64,000 nt of DNA from CAG-103 sp963627135 (GCA_963627135.1 CAVFZY010000032.1:1-64000), one strand, 5' to 3'. Counted from the stretch's first letter, positions 1 to 9,565 are shown. Notes: generated by a model not told the origin, from the sequence alone. Made by a program: numbers and translations.

Positions 1-20
1 TCGCCACAAGGCTTTTTTTG

Positions 21-45
21 AACCACTCGCCTAGCGAGTGGTTTT
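21..45 (+). terminator. Hairpin at window edge, possible terminator
   Basis: Ten-base arms AACCACTCGC and GCGAGTGGTT are separated by three bases and followed by TTTTC on the plus strand. It may end a plus-strand gene lying left of the window. The short T tract makes this uncertain. Confidence 0.35.
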
Positions 46-53
46 CGATATAC

Positions 54-91
54 AAAAAAACATCCCGGAGCGGTAAAGCCGCTCCGGGATG
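54..91 (-). terminator. Rho-independent terminator of the giant surface protein gene
   Basis: A perfect 13-bp stem (CATCCCGGAGCGG with its complement, 5-base loop) is followed on the minus strand by seven T residues. It sits about 40 bases past the stop codon of the gene at 132-8156. Confidence 0.88.
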
Positions 92-131
92 CCCCATTCG
101 ATTTTGGAATGTTGACAGGCTTGAACTTTTC

Positions 132-3100
132 TTACGGATTCTCGATAGCCGTCGGGTCCTGGGAAACTGCGGGTTCGGTCGGAGCCGCAGGCTCAGTCGG
201 AACCGTGGGTTCAGTCGGAACCGTGGGCTGCTCCGGTTCGTCAGGCGCGAGCGGGAGGACGTTCATCACGTACTCCGCCATGATCATGGCGAACTGCTCA
301 CGCGTCGTCACGCCCTGCGGATCAAGGATCATCTGGCCATTGACGACCGCACCGGAGATCAGGCTCTCGGCGACCGCCCAGGTCATGGACCCCTTCGCGA
401 AGTCGGAAACCTTGTCCATATCCGCAAACGCGGACAGATCACCGTACACGTTCACATCGCAGCCCTTGAACACCGCATATTCATACAGGATCGTTGTGAC
501 CTGTTCGCGGGTCGCATCACCGTCTGGGTCAAACTTACCGTCGCCGATGCCGGCCACGATCTCGTTCTGTGCCGCCCAGATCACTGCGTTGGTATACCAT
601 TCGTTCTCCGCAACGTCGCTGAAGGGGTTCTTGCCGGTGACAGCAGGCTCACCCTCGAGCGCGTAAAGGATCTCGACGATCATTGCGCGCGAGAGCTTAG
701 TCTCAGGCGCAAAGGTCGTGGCACTCGTGCCGGCGAAGAGCTTGTGCGCGACGGCAAAGTCGATCGCATCGTGCGACCAGAAATTGGCCGCCGGCATGTC
801 GCTGAAGGGAGCACCCGGGCAATACTCGTTGCCGGGGCACGGGATGCTCATCGGATCCTGCTTCTCGCAGACCGTGCAGTAGCCGTCAACATAGTGGTGC
901 TTTGCTGGAATGCGCTTCTGGCCTTCCAGCGTTGTGCCGCAGGCCGAACAGATCATGCCGCCCACTGCGCCGTCCTTCGTGCAGGTCGCCGGAGTGATCT
1001 GCAGCGCCTGCGGCGTGTGCGGAAGCTTGGCGATCTCCGTCTGCGCGACAAGGATCTCGCCGCAGACCGAACACTTGCTGCCCTCGGTCAGACCGGTCTC
1101 CGTGCAGGTCGCCGCGACGCCCGGAAGCACTTCCGGCGTGTGCGGCTCGCGCGGGATACTCTCGAGCATGATGTTGCCGTTTTCGCAGGTGTAGGTGCGG
1201 ACACCGTTCTCGGAGCAAGTCGACTCCTTCGTCACGACGCCGGCATCCCAGGTGTGATCATACACGGCGCTCATGTTCGCGATGCGCGCGGTCAGCCAGG
1301 TGTTGAGGTCCTTGACGGTATCGGCATAGGTCGTGCCAACGGGCCAGAAGTGGTTTCCGTTGTCCGGATGGCCGACACGGATCAGCGGCCACTGCTGATA
1401 GTTCATCGCAGCGCTGGCCGATACGTGATCATAGTAGCCCTGAACCTTGCCGTTGTCGCCGACAAGCGCCTGAGCCTGCGCCAGAAACGTGTCGTGATAG
1501 TAGTTGCTCACCGCAGCGCGGAAGCCGGGGATCTTTGTGAGCGCCTCGGCGAGGTAACGGCTGTCAATGAAGTCATTGTCCGCCGTGATAATGCCGGACC
1601 AGCCGCCGCCGCAAGTCTGTTCCATATCCCAAACAGGGCCGGCGTACATGATGCCGTCCGCATCTTTGTAGAAGTAGAACGAGGAGTAGAATCCGTCCGA
1701 ATTACCGGAGAGGTACTGCATCAGGTAAGTCTGAACCAGTGAGGTCAGATCGCAGTACTCATAGTAGTACTTGCCGGTCTGCGCATTGTAACCGGTGTAG
1801 TTGCCATCGGCATCCTGCGCATAGACGGCGTCCTCAAACTCCTGATAGTACTCGCTGATGTAGGCCATAGCGTCCTTGCCGCAATACTCAGGGCTCTTGA
1901 CATTCATCGCGGAGCCCTTGCCGGTGATGAAGCCGCTGGCCTCGTCATACTTCGGGTTGTAGCTGCTGTCGAGTTTCGTGCCGTTGAGCTCGAGCAGGTA
2001 ACCGCCGGTGATGTTCTCCGGCTCGGTCAGGCCGGTGGTATACTGATAGGTCTGGCCATACTTGTTCTCGGCGGTCGTCGTGGAAGCGTTCTCACCGTAA
2101 CCGGAGTTGCGTTCTTTGTAGGCATCCTCCATATCGGTAATGTCGACCCCCGTCTTGTTGACGGAGTTCTTCTCACTGACAAGGTAAGTGCCGCGATACA
2201 CGCCGTCGTAGTACAGATCCACCCAGTCGGAACTGGCCGCGTACGGCATGCCGAGCGACTTGGCGAGATCCTTGAACATCTTGTCGCGCATGAGCGTTGC
2301 ATCGTTGTAATCAGCGAGCAGCGTCCAGGTCTTGACCTTCTCGCCGCAGGCGATGAGGTCGGCCTTACCGTCCAGTTTGATCTGGTACGACTTCTTCTCG
2401 GCGTTCGTGAAGGTGGTGTTGCCGCGCGCCTTGAGCTGCGTGAGCGCACCGTCATATACTTTATTGCCGTCCTTGTCTACGGCAAGCAGATTGCCGGTCG
2501 CGATGTTGGACTTGCTGGCATCGACAAAGTCTCTGCCCTGAGCGGCCGGATCGTCGCTCGTGATGTAGAGCGCACCGATGTTGGCCGACTGTGCGACATG
2601 CACAGTCGCAGCCGTCTGGCCGTTGATGAGGACCGTGAGATCATACAGACCGTCCTGCGCGTCCGCCAGCTTGGTGACGTCCACGGCGGGGCCGTCAAGC
2701 GTCTGCGTGCCTTTGGCGCCCTGCAGCTCGATCTTGAGCTCGTCGCTATTCTGCGTCGTGACCGTCAGAGCGAGCTTGCTCAGGTCCGCACTGGCCGGCA
2801 GGAACAGATACTGATCCGCGCCGGACTGCATGCCGGAGATCGTCTGTCCGTCGACCGTCGCGCTGATGTCCTTGAACTGCTCGGACGGTGCGTACTGATC
2901 GGCGTTGAGCGTCGTCGCGCTGACGATACTGGAATAATGCGGAGAATTGTACCACTTGCCGTCAACCTTCGTGCAGCCGTACATGCGGAAACTGTACTCC
3001 GTCGACGGATTCAGGTCCGTAACCACGATGCTTGTCTGTGCGACAACGTCCATCTTTTCCCACGTGGTGCCGCCGTCGCTGCTGATCTCCACGCGGTAGT

Positions 3101-6100
3101 TCTCCGCGCCGGCAGCCGGACTCCAGCTAAGTGTCAGACGTTTCTGGCCGACATCCGTCACCGCCACGTCCGTGACACCCGCGGGCAGAATCTTAAACTG
3201 GGCGGACACAGTGCCGTAATAATCGCCCATGCCGCGGATCGTCACAGTGCCGAGGCCGACCTTGGTATTGTTGGAATAGGAAACATAGCCGTCAACACCC
3301 GCGTCGCTGGTCTTGACTGTCAACGCCTGCCCATCATAGGTGGCAGAGACGTAACACGCTACGCTTTTGCCGGTATAGGTGGCATAACCCGTCTTGACAA
3401 CGGCATTGGCAATATCCTTGCCGACGAAGCCACACTTCGTGCAGACATGGTTTTCATCCCAGTCGTGACCCTCCGGCCAGAGAGATGCGCCGTGAGTCGT
3501 CGCACCGCAGGTCTTGCAGGTGGTCAGGAGCCAGCCATACTTCGTGCAGGTACGGGTATCGACCGTCTCGGTCACGTGGGCGATGCCGTCATCGCCGAAG
3601 TGATGCATCTCCTCGCCGATTTGCTGCCAGCCGGTGACATAGCTGCCGGCCAGGAAATACATCTGATCTTCGCTACCCTCGACGGTCATCCAGCCGGTGT
3701 ACTGCGCGTCCTTGACGTTGATCATCTTGCCGCAGACCGCACAGGCAGACTCGCCATTCTGGTAGGTCGTCAGCTGGTGACCCTTCGAGCAGCGGGACTG
3801 CAGCGTCACGGAGTCGAGAAGGATCGGCTCCTCGCCGCTTTCGTTGCTGTCGTAGGCATAAATGGTCATGCTGTCGGCATTTGCCACAGCGTACAAGATG
3901 ACGCCTTCGTACTTCTGCGACGTCACCTCAAAGGGGAAATCGGAGCTGATCGCGTAGTTGATATTTCTGGACTTCTCGCCCAGGTCGCCGCAGGTGAAAT
4001 AGGTCACGCCGTTTTCCGTAACGGGTTCGCCGTCCTTGGCCATGATGCGTGCGTAGGAGTGGTCATGGCCGGAGAAGACCGCGTCGATGCCGGCAGCTTC
4101 TGCCGCGGCCGGGATCAGCTCATGATACTTCTCGCTACCGCCATTGGCGTTCGTGTAATATGGCGGCTGGTGGATGGACAGGATCTTCCACATGCAGGTG
4201 CTCTGCGCCGCGTCCTGCTTGAGCCATTCGCAGGCTGCGCTCAGGTCGGCGCCGTTATTGATGACAGCGACATAGACATCGCCATACTCCACGGAGTAGT
4301 AGTTCTCGTTCGGGAGCTGGAGAATGCTATTGGAAATCGCACCGCTGAAGTCACCATAGTACTCGTGGTTGCCGAGCGTATGGATGAAGTCCACACTCGG
4401 GAATACTTTGTTGAATTCATCCTGCATCTCGGCCCACATGGCGTAGTTGGAGCCGTTGTCGACATAGTCGCCCGTCTGGAGGCCGAAATCGATCTGCTTG
4501 CCCTTGACAATATTGCCGAGGCTCTCGAGAATCGCAATGCTCCCCGCATCCGCCTCACGGTCGCCGGACATCTGCGTGTCGCCCATGACGACAAAGGCCG
4601 TGGTATCCTGCGCAGCGACGCTCGTGCGGAAACCGTGGGTCTCCGACCAGGTGCTGCCGTCGCCGACCTGGAACTCGTAGTCCGTGCCGGCCGTCAGGTC
4701 CGTGAGCTGAATGGTGTTGACATAGGCCGCATCCTTGGAGGTAGAGAAGCCGGTGAGCGTGCAGGTGCCGCTAACTGTTTGCCATGTCTCTGTGCCTCTG
4801 ACACGATACCGAATGAACGCATTGCTATCCGTGCCAATTCCGGACAGCCAGCTGATATTCTGGCTCGTGCTGCTGCTCTTGGATGCGTTGAGATTGATGC
4901 CGGTATAGCTCGTGCCGGCAGCATCCGCCAGAACGGTGACCTTCGTCGCCTCGGCCACGCCCTTCGGGCCGATGGCCGTGAGCGTGCAGACTGTGCCGGC
5001 GTCCTTGGTCTTCATGGCGTCGGTCTCGAGCAGGCCGTTGGCATCGGTCGTGCCGATCTCGGTACCATCGAGATACACGGTCACGTCGGCACCGGAATTG
5101 CCGTCACTGCAATAGACCGCAATCACGCTGGACATGCCGACCGCCTGCGGGCCAGGCTGGATGCTGTAGTACGCCGACAGTGGCAGACGCACCGCCGCCT
5201 GGGCAGCCGTGTAGGGCTCGCCGTCCGCTGCAGTGAGCGTGATATTGGACACAGTGTACGTAAACTGGTTGACAAGCGTGTCCAGATACGGGTCGATATT
5301 AAATTTCAGCGTTGCCAGCTCACCCTCGACCGGCGTTGCCGCATCGAGGTGCAGCGTCAGCATGGCTTTCTTAAAGCCGGTCTTGGTGTACGTCAGATTG
5401 CCGGTCACACCGTCGGCATAGGCCACTGTCGGCTCGCCGATGTCATCGTTGAGGTTAAGCATCGTGATGTCCGCGGACTGGATCTTGCCGTCCGCCGTGA
5501 CTGCCAGCGTATAATCGCTGCCGAGCGGGACAAAGTTCGAGCCGCTGACGCTGACCGTGGCCGAATCCGGCATCGTGTTGCCGGCAACGACAAAGGCCAT
5601 GGTCTTTTCGACCGTGTTGCCGAACTGGTCGGACACGGAGACCGTCATGGTATGCTTGCCGTTCTGGAGATTCAGACGGACAGTTGCATTCGCGTCGGAA
5701 CAATCCGCCGACTTGATCGTCTCACCGTCGATCTTGACGGTCGTCGCCTGTGCGTTGATGCCGGAGCTGTTCTGCCCGTCCACATCATGATATTTTGCGA
5801 CTGCTTCGATCGAGTTGGAGTTGATGACGGTGGTGCCGTCGCTCGTGAGTGTCTGGCCGTTGACCGTCATTTCATCGATGACCGGGTTGTCCAGGTCGTC
5901 CAGGTTCGTGCCATAGACAACACGATAGTTATCAAAGTAGATCGTGCCGTTCTTGCGGCCGGAATCGCCGATGCCCTCGTTGCCGCCCGGCTGATAGGAC
6001 ACCCAGATCAGGCTGCGGCCGCGGCGCAGACGGATCGGGTGCTCCGCATCGCTGTAAAGATCGCTGATGTCCGCCTTGCAATACATCCAGCCGGTCCAGG

Positions 6101-8156
6101 TGATCTGATTCGGGCGCTCCGGGTCGGGATTCTGCGCGATCAGGCGCGGATAGGTCCATTTATACGAGCCACTGGCCGGATCCCAGGACTCCACGTCCGC
6201 ATACATGCAGTATGCCGGTGTGCCCTCAGGCGCGTACACCCAGACGCCGATCTCCGTCGGCGAGCCGGGGATATAGATGTCGCTCTCGCCGCAGTAGCGG
6301 ATGTTGAAATTGACGTTGGACGAGCCGTTGTAGGAGCTGTAGTCGTAGTTGAACTCCATCGAGCTCTGGCCAAAGCGGACCTGACCGCCCTCTTCTTCGG
6401 TGACGATCTTCAGATTGCCGCAGCAGTAATCATCCAGCGCACCATTTGGCCACAGGAAAAAGTCATAGCCGTCATTGCAGAACGTATCGAGCGCATCCCA
6501 GTAGCTGCTGACCTTCAGTGGCGTCTTATCGTCCGAATTCTTGGGAATATAACCGCCGTCAGGGTTTGTGCCATTATCGGCAAACGTGTTAAGGATCCAG
6601 TGATAGTGCGCACACTGCTGGCGATTTCCCTCTGCATCGGGCTCAAAGTCGAACAGGGTCACCGGCAGTTTGCCGATCTCAACGCTGATCTCTGCGCTCA
6701 GAGACTTGTCATAGGCATACTGCACCTTAACCACAGCATTCATAGTCTGCGAGCCGTTGCCGGACACAAACGTGTTGCCGTTCATACTGCCGACTTCTGT
6801 ATTGCTCACGCCTTCCGTCTTGGACGTAATAGTCCAATTGAAGTCGCCATCTTTATAGATGATATCCTGCCCGTCACTCTTGGCAACCAGGCCAAGGTCC
6901 GAGGTAGCACCGAAGTCCATGGAGGCCTCCGGGCTGCTGAAGGAAAGTGCGGTAATGTCCGCGATCTTCACCGTCGTGGTGCCCTTGACGGTACCGTCCA
7001 CAAGCAGTCTGGCCGTCACATCGCCCTTATAGTTCTCCGCAGGCGTAAACAGGCCGTTGGCATCGATCGTGCCGCTCTTGGCATCCGCGACCGTCCAGGT
7101 CACGTTCTCCGGGAGCTCGGCCTTGCCGCCGTTTTGATCCACGCCGATGGCCGAGAACTGGATCTGGCTGTTGGGCGTGTAGACTGTATTGTTCGGAGAA
7201 AGAGAGGCATGATCAAACACGCCGTCGCTCTCCGCCGTGGAGACCAGCAGCAGCGCGCTCGAGACCGTGCGCTCCACACCGTCGGACGGGCGGTTGCGGA
7301 CCTGCAGCTCCGTGGTGCCCTCGCGCTTGGTAGCACAGGTGGCAGAACCGCCGCCATCCAGATACAGCGCTGTCACCACGCCCTGCGCAGCCAGAAACTC
7401 CGCCTGCTCATTGAGGGTCATGCCGACAGAATACGGACTCTGGCGGCCGTCGGCCATAAAGGTCACGACCGTGCCGTCCGCCTTGATGCCGATGCTGTTG
7501 ACCGGCATGCGGTCATCGCCGTTATACTGGACCTGGCCGTCCTTGACCAGATAGAACGGACCGGAAATGGCCTCTTCCACGTCGGAGCAGTCCACACCGG
7601 CGTCGCGAATGGCAAACGTGCCGTCGGTCAAAACCGCAAAATACGGCTCGTTGGCAATGCCGTTATTCTGCTGAACAATGTTGCCCTCCATGATCAGGTA
7701 GCCGAGCGGCTGTGCCGTCTGCATATTGTAGTAGTCGCCGTTCATGGCCATGATGACGTTGCCGCCTGTGGCCTCGGCGTAGTTGGCAGCCTGCTGCGTG
7801 GTTTTTTCCATGCTCCAGGCCAGATTGGCCGCCTTTTCCTTACGGGACGCGGGCGTGCTGCCTTCTGTATAATAACCGTTATACGAAGCCTTGAACGTTG
7901 CCTTCGCACCCGGTGCGATCGTCGTCATAAAACCGGCGATCTGTGCATTACCTTCCTCGGTATTCAGGAAGATGTCAGATTCCGTCACGCCGTCAACCAG
8001 CGTGTAATCCGTCTGGCTCACAACGATCTTTCCACTGGAAGCCTTGACGGGGTCTACAGTGTTCGCAGCCAGCGCCTGCGGAGTAACGAGTGTCAGCATC
8101 ATCAGGACGGCCAGCACAAAAGTCCAGGCTCTGCGCGCGAATCGGGTCGCTTTCAC
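132..8156 (-). CDS. Giant secreted SLH protein: phosphodiester glycosidase, metallophosphoesterase and CotH domains
   Basis: A 2,674-residue exported protein. The GTG start is fixed by an in-frame TGA two codons upstream; AAGGAG lies 12 bases before it. Visible parts in order: signal peptide (about 1-31, ending ALAA); phosphodiester glycosidase (NAGPA-like) domain (about 60-305; MAMNGDYYN, YLDGGGSAT and NRPSDG motifs); Big/Ig-like segments (320-500); a carbohydrate-binding-like jelly roll (about 500-770); a cohesin-like stretch (about 900-1050); an FN3-like module then a purple-acid-phosphatase-type metallophosphoesterase (about 1185-1450; GDTQ, GNHEYY, GHDHSYAR); wall-binding-like and CxxC segments; FN3 (about 1657-1750); CotH kinase-like domain (about 1860-2290; RGNTT, SYQIKLDG, MRDKM); two CxxC repeat units; three SLH domains (about 2448-2628); and a Pro/Thr-rich tail. 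SLH domains normally bind pyruvylated wall polymers, so it should sit on the cell surface. Its substrate cannot be read from the sequence; phosphorylated glycans or wall polymers are a guess. It appears monocistronic. Confidence 0.9.
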   Translation of the reverse strand: MKATRFARRAWTFVLAVLMMLTLVTPQALAANTVDPVKASSGKIVVSQTDYTLVDGVTESDIFLNTEEGNAQIAGFMTTIAPGAKATFKASYNGYYTEGSTPASRKEKAANLAWSMEKTTQQAANYAEATGGNVIMAMNGDYYNMQTAQPLGYLIMEGNIVQQNNGIANEPYFAVLTDGTFAIRDAGVDCSDVEEAISGPFYLVKDGQVQYNGDDRMPVNSIGIKADGTVVTFMADGRQSPYSVGMTLNEQAEFLAAQGVVTALYLDGGGSATCATKREGTTELQVRNRPSDGVERTVSSALLLVSTAESDGVFDHASLSPNNTVYTPNSQIQFSAIGVDQNGGKAELPENVTWTVADAKSGTIDANGLFTPAENYKGDVTARLLVDGTVKGTTTVKIADITALSFSSPEASMDFGATSDLGLVAKSDGQDIIYKDGDFNWTITSKTEGVSNTEVGSMNGNTFVSGNGSQTMNAVVKVQYAYDKSLSAEISVEIGKLPVTLFDFEPDAEGNRQQCAHYHWILNTFADNGTNPDGGYIPKNSDDKTPLKVSSYWDALDTFCNDGYDFFLWPNGALDDYCCGNLKIVTEEEGGQVRFGQSSMEFNYDYSSYNGSSNVNFNIRYCGESDIYIPGSPTEIGVWVYAPEGTPAYCMYADVESWDPASGSYKWTYPRLIAQNPDPERPNQITWTGWMYCKADISDLYSDAEHPIRLRRGRSLIWVSYQPGGNEGIGDSGRKNGTIYFDNYRVVYGTNLDDLDNPVIDEMTVNGQTLTSDGTTVINSNSIEAVAKYHDVDGQNSSGINAQATTVKIDGETIKSADCSDANATVRLNLQNGKHTMTVSVSDQFGNTVEKTMAFVVAGNTMPDSATVSVSGSNFVPLGSDYTLAVTADGKIQSADITMLNLNDDIGEPTVAYADGVTGNLTYTKTGFKKAMLTLHLDAATPVEGELATLKFNIDPYLDTLVNQFTYTVSNITLTAADGEPYTAAQAAVRLPLSAYYSIQPGPQAVGMSSVIAVYCSDGNSGADVTVYLDGTEIGTTDANGLLETDAMKTKDAGTVCTLTAIGPKGVAEATKVTVLADAAGTSYTGINLNASKSSSTSQNISWLSGIGTDSNAFIRYRVRGTETWQTVSGTCTLTGFSTSKDAAYVNTIQLTDLTAGTDYEFQVGDGSTWSETHGFRTSVAAQDTTAFVVMGDTQMSGDREADAGSIAILESLGNIVKGKQIDFGLQTGDYVDNGSNYAMWAEMQDEFNKVFPSVDFIHTLGNHEYYGDFSGAISNSILQLPNENYYSVEYGDVYVAVINNGADLSAACEWLKQDAAQSTCMWKILSIHQPPYYTNANGGSEKYHELIPAAAEAAGIDAVFSGHDHSYARIMAKDGEPVTENGVTYFTCGDLGEKSRNINYAISSDFPFEVTSQKYEGVILYAVANADSMTIYAYDSNESGEEPILLDSVTLQSRCSKGHQLTTYQNGESACAVCGKMINVKDAQYTGWMTVEGSEDQMYFLAGSYVTGWQQIGEEMHHFGDDGIAHVTETVDTRTCTKYGWLLTTCKTCGATTHGASLWPEGHDWDENHVCTKCGFVGKDIANAVVKTGYATYTGKSVACYVSATYDGQALTVKTSDAGVDGYVSYSNNTKVGLGTVTIRGMGDYYGTVSAQFKILPAGVTDVAVTDVGQKRLTLSWSPAAGAENYRVEISSDGGTTWEKMDVVAQTSIVVTDLNPSTEYSFRMYGCTKVDGKWYNSPHYSSIVSATTLNADQYAPSEQFKDISATVDGQTISGMQSGADQYLFLPASADLSKLALTVTTQNSDELKIELQGAKGTQTLDGPAVDVTKLADAQDGLYDLTVLINGQTAATVHVAQSANIGALYITSDDPAAQGRDFVDASKSNIATGNLLAVDKDGNKVYDGALTQLKARGNTTFTNAEKKSYQIKLDGKADLIACGEKVKTWTLLADYNDATLMRDKMFKDLAKSLGMPYAASSDWVDLYYDGVYRGTYLVSEKNSVNKTGVDITDMEDAYKERNSGYGENASTTTAENKYGQTYQYTTGLTEPENITGGYLLELNGTKLDSSYNPKYDEASGFITGKGSAMNVKSPEYCGKDAMAYISEYYQEFEDAVYAQDADGNYTGYNAQTGKYYYEYCDLTSLVQTYLMQYLSGNSDGFYSSFYFYKDADGIMYAGPVWDMEQTCGGGWSGIITADNDFIDSRYLAEALTKIPGFRAAVSNYYHDTFLAQAQALVGDNGKVQGYYDHVSASAAMNYQQWPLIRVGHPDNGNHFWPVGTTYADTVKDLNTWLTARIANMSAVYDHTWDAGVVTKESTCSENGVRTYTCENGNIMLESIPREPHTPEVLPGVAATCTETGLTEGSKCSVCGEILVAQTEIAKLPHTPQALQITPATCTKDGAVGGMICSACGTTLEGQKRIPAKHHYVDGYCTVCEKQDPMSIPCPGNEYCPGAPFSDMPAANFWSHDAIDFAVAHKLFAGTSATTFAPETKLSRAMIVEILYALEGEPAVTGKNPFSDVAENEWYTNAVIWAAQNEIVAGIGDGKFDPDGDATREQVTTILYEYAVFKGCDVNVYGDLSAFADMDKVSDFAKGSMTWAVAESLISGAVVNGQMILDPQGVTTREQFAMIMAEYVMNVLPLAPDEPEQPTVPTEPTVPTEPAAPTEPAVSQDPTAIENP

Positions 8157-8215
8157 GACTCACATCAACTCCTTTTCTGTATTTTCCTCTCTAAATTTGT
8201 CAGTTCAATATGTAT

Positions 8216-8252
8216 AAAAAAGAAGAGATGAGGTTTTCCCATCTCTTCTTTC
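8216..8252 (-). terminator. Terminator after the SLH repeat protein gene
   Basis: The stem AAGAAGAGATG with its complement around a short loop is followed by a T tract on the minus strand. It lies between the stop of the 8326-9390 gene and the start of the giant gene, separating the two units. Confidence 0.7.
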
Positions 8253-8325
8253 TGCTTTTAACCTGTGATTTGTCTATTAGCAACCGAAGTTCTGATAGAA
8301 AAACATGAAATCGAGCTTAGGCTGT

Positions 8326-9390
8326 TTACTCCGCCTCTGCAAATGCGTTGTACAGGAACTCAACGGCCTCAGCACGGGTGCAGGTCTTGTCCGGGCTGAA
8401 CGTGGTGCCGTCATTGGTGCCATTGGTCAGGCCGTTGACCCATGCCCACAGCACTTCGTTGTAGTACCAGGCGCTGGCCGGAACGTCAACGAACGGCATA
8501 TCGTCAGTCGCGCCGTCCGCCAGCAGGCGGGCGAGGAAGCTGACCATCTCGGCACGAGTGCAGATCTGGTTCGGGCTGAACGTGGTGCCGTCGTTGGTGC
8601 CGGCAACAATACCGCTCTCAACAGCCCACAGCAGGGACTCTTCGTACCAGAAATCATCGGAACCGGAAGCCGGAACATCGGTGAAGTTCACAGTCTTGAT
8701 CGTAGCCTCCGGCTGGCCGGCAGCGTTCCACAGGAACTCGACCATCTCGGCACGGGTGCAGCCCTTGGTGGGCTCAAACGTGGTGGCAGTGGTGCCAACC
8801 GTGACGCCGTTTTCAACGGCCCACATCACGGAATTATAGAACCAATCGCCCTCGTTCACGTCAATGAACTTCAGTTCGGGCTCAGACGGCTGGCTCGGCT
8901 GAGAGGGCTCAGACGGCTGGCTCGGCTGAGAAGGCTCAGACGGCTGGCTCGGCTGAGAAGGCTCGGACGGCTGGCTCGGCTGAGAAGGCTCGGACGGCTG
9001 GCTCGGCTGAGAAGGCTCAGACGGCTGGCTCGGCTGAGAAGGCTCAGACGGCTGGCTCGGCTGAGAAGGCTCGGACGGCTGGCTCGGCTGAGAAGGCTCG
9101 GACGGCTGGCTCGGCTGAGAAGGCTCAGACGGCTGGCTCGGCTGAGAAGGCTCAGACGGCTGGCTCGGCTGAGAAGNNNNNNNNNNCTGGCTCGGCTGAG
9201 AAGGCTCGGACGGCTGGCTCGGCTGAGAAGGCTCAGACGGCACGACCGGAGCGGTCGGATCGTCCGGAGTGGACGGTGCCGACGGCATCGACGGGCTGGT
9301 CGGGACAACGGCCGCAAGAGCAGTCGTGGCAAGCAGGCAGACTGCCACCAGAAGCGTCAGCACGACTGTCAGGATTTTTTTCTTGGACAT
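8326..9390 (-). CDS. Secreted SLH protein with SEPSQPSQP repeat stalk
   Basis: Exported protein of about 354 residues. The start chosen is the second in-frame ATG, with GGAGG about 9 bases upstream; it begins MSKKKILTVV and carries a signal peptide ending ALAA. A short Pro/Ser/Thr linker follows, then about 14 copies of the nine-residue unit SEPSQPSQP, a likely extended and possibly glycosylated wall spacer. Three SLH domains fill the C-terminal half (FIDVNEGDWFYNSV, FTDVPASGSDDFWYEE and FVDVPASAWYYNEV begin them). No catalytic domain is visible, so it may be a small S-layer or wall-anchoring protein. An assembly gap of 10 N lies within the repeat, leaving its true length uncertain. Confidence 0.88.
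   Translation of the reverse strand: MSKKKILTVVLTLLVAVCLLATTALAAVVPTSPSMPSAPSTPDDPTAPVVPSEPSQPSQPSEPSQPSQXXXXSQPSQPSEPSQPSQPSEPSQPSQPSEPSQPSQPSEPSQPSQPSEPSQPSQPSEPSQPSQPSEPSQPSQPSEPSQPSQPSEPSQPSQPSEPSQPSQPSEPELKFIDVNEGDWFYNSVMWAVENGVTVGTTATTFEPTKGCTRAEMVEFLWNAAGQPEATIKTVNFTDVPASGSDDFWYEESLLWAVESGIVAGTNDGTTFSPNQICTRAEMVSFLARLLADGATDDMPFVDVPASAWYYNEVLWAWVNGLTNGTNDGTTFSPDKTCTRAEAVEFLYNAFAEAE
8881..9240. repeat. 27-bp coding minisatellite, 14 units
   Basis: The plus strand shows the unit starting CTCAGACGG or CTCGGACGG and repeating every 27 bases, from 8881 to the last unit at 9232 (13 exact periods). Units differ mainly at one A/G position. The 10 N at 9177-9186 replace exactly one stretch of a unit without disturbing the period. 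It encodes SEPSQPSQP in the SLH protein. Confidence 0.95.
9177..9186. other. Assembly gap (10 N)
   Basis: Ten undetermined bases lie inside the 27-bp repeat array. Long tandem repeats are a usual cause of collapsed assembly, so the unit count here is only nominal. Confidence 0.97.
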
Positions 9391-9478
9391 GCTTTCTTCC
9401 TCCACAAAAATAATTTGAGTTGCAAATTCTCGCCTTCGACGACACGATCGGTCTGGTGGAATTTAACATGGTTACTGT

Positions 9479-9496
9479 AACACAACGTATTGTGTT
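9479..9496. promoter_or_regulatory. Perfect dyad upstream of the SLH repeat gene, possible operator
   Basis: AACACAA and TTGTGTT flank CGTA. On the minus strand the dyad falls inside the 17-base spacer of a weak TTGCAA / TACAGT promoter for the 8326-9390 gene. The operator role is inference. Confidence 0.35.
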
Positions 9497-9537
9497 TTGC
9501 AAGCCTATTTTAGATAAAAATGCAGTTTTCTGCGGTT

Positions 9538-9565
9538 AACTCTACCCACGCAGGCGGGTAGAGTT
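9538..9565. other. Ten-bp inverted repeat in the 9.4-9.7 kb intergenic region
   Basis: AACTCTACCC and GGGTAGAGTT flank an 8-base loop, with no T tract on either side. It lies between divergent transcription units (SLH gene and two-component operon). It could be an operator or an RNA hairpin. Besides this, the dyad at 9479 and the promoter at 9625, nothing else is recognisable in this gap. Confidence 0.45.

Noticed and set aside
2598..8231. A plus-strand open frame of 1,877 residues opposite the giant surface protein gene
   Set aside because: It is the antisense of a strongly supported gene, has Arg/His/Ala/Val-rich composition with no domains, and arises from GC-rich codon bias.
8881..9240. 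Regular repeat considered as a CRISPR array
   Set aside because: The repeats are contiguous 27-bp units without unique spacers and translate in frame as SEPSQPSQP; no cas genes are present.
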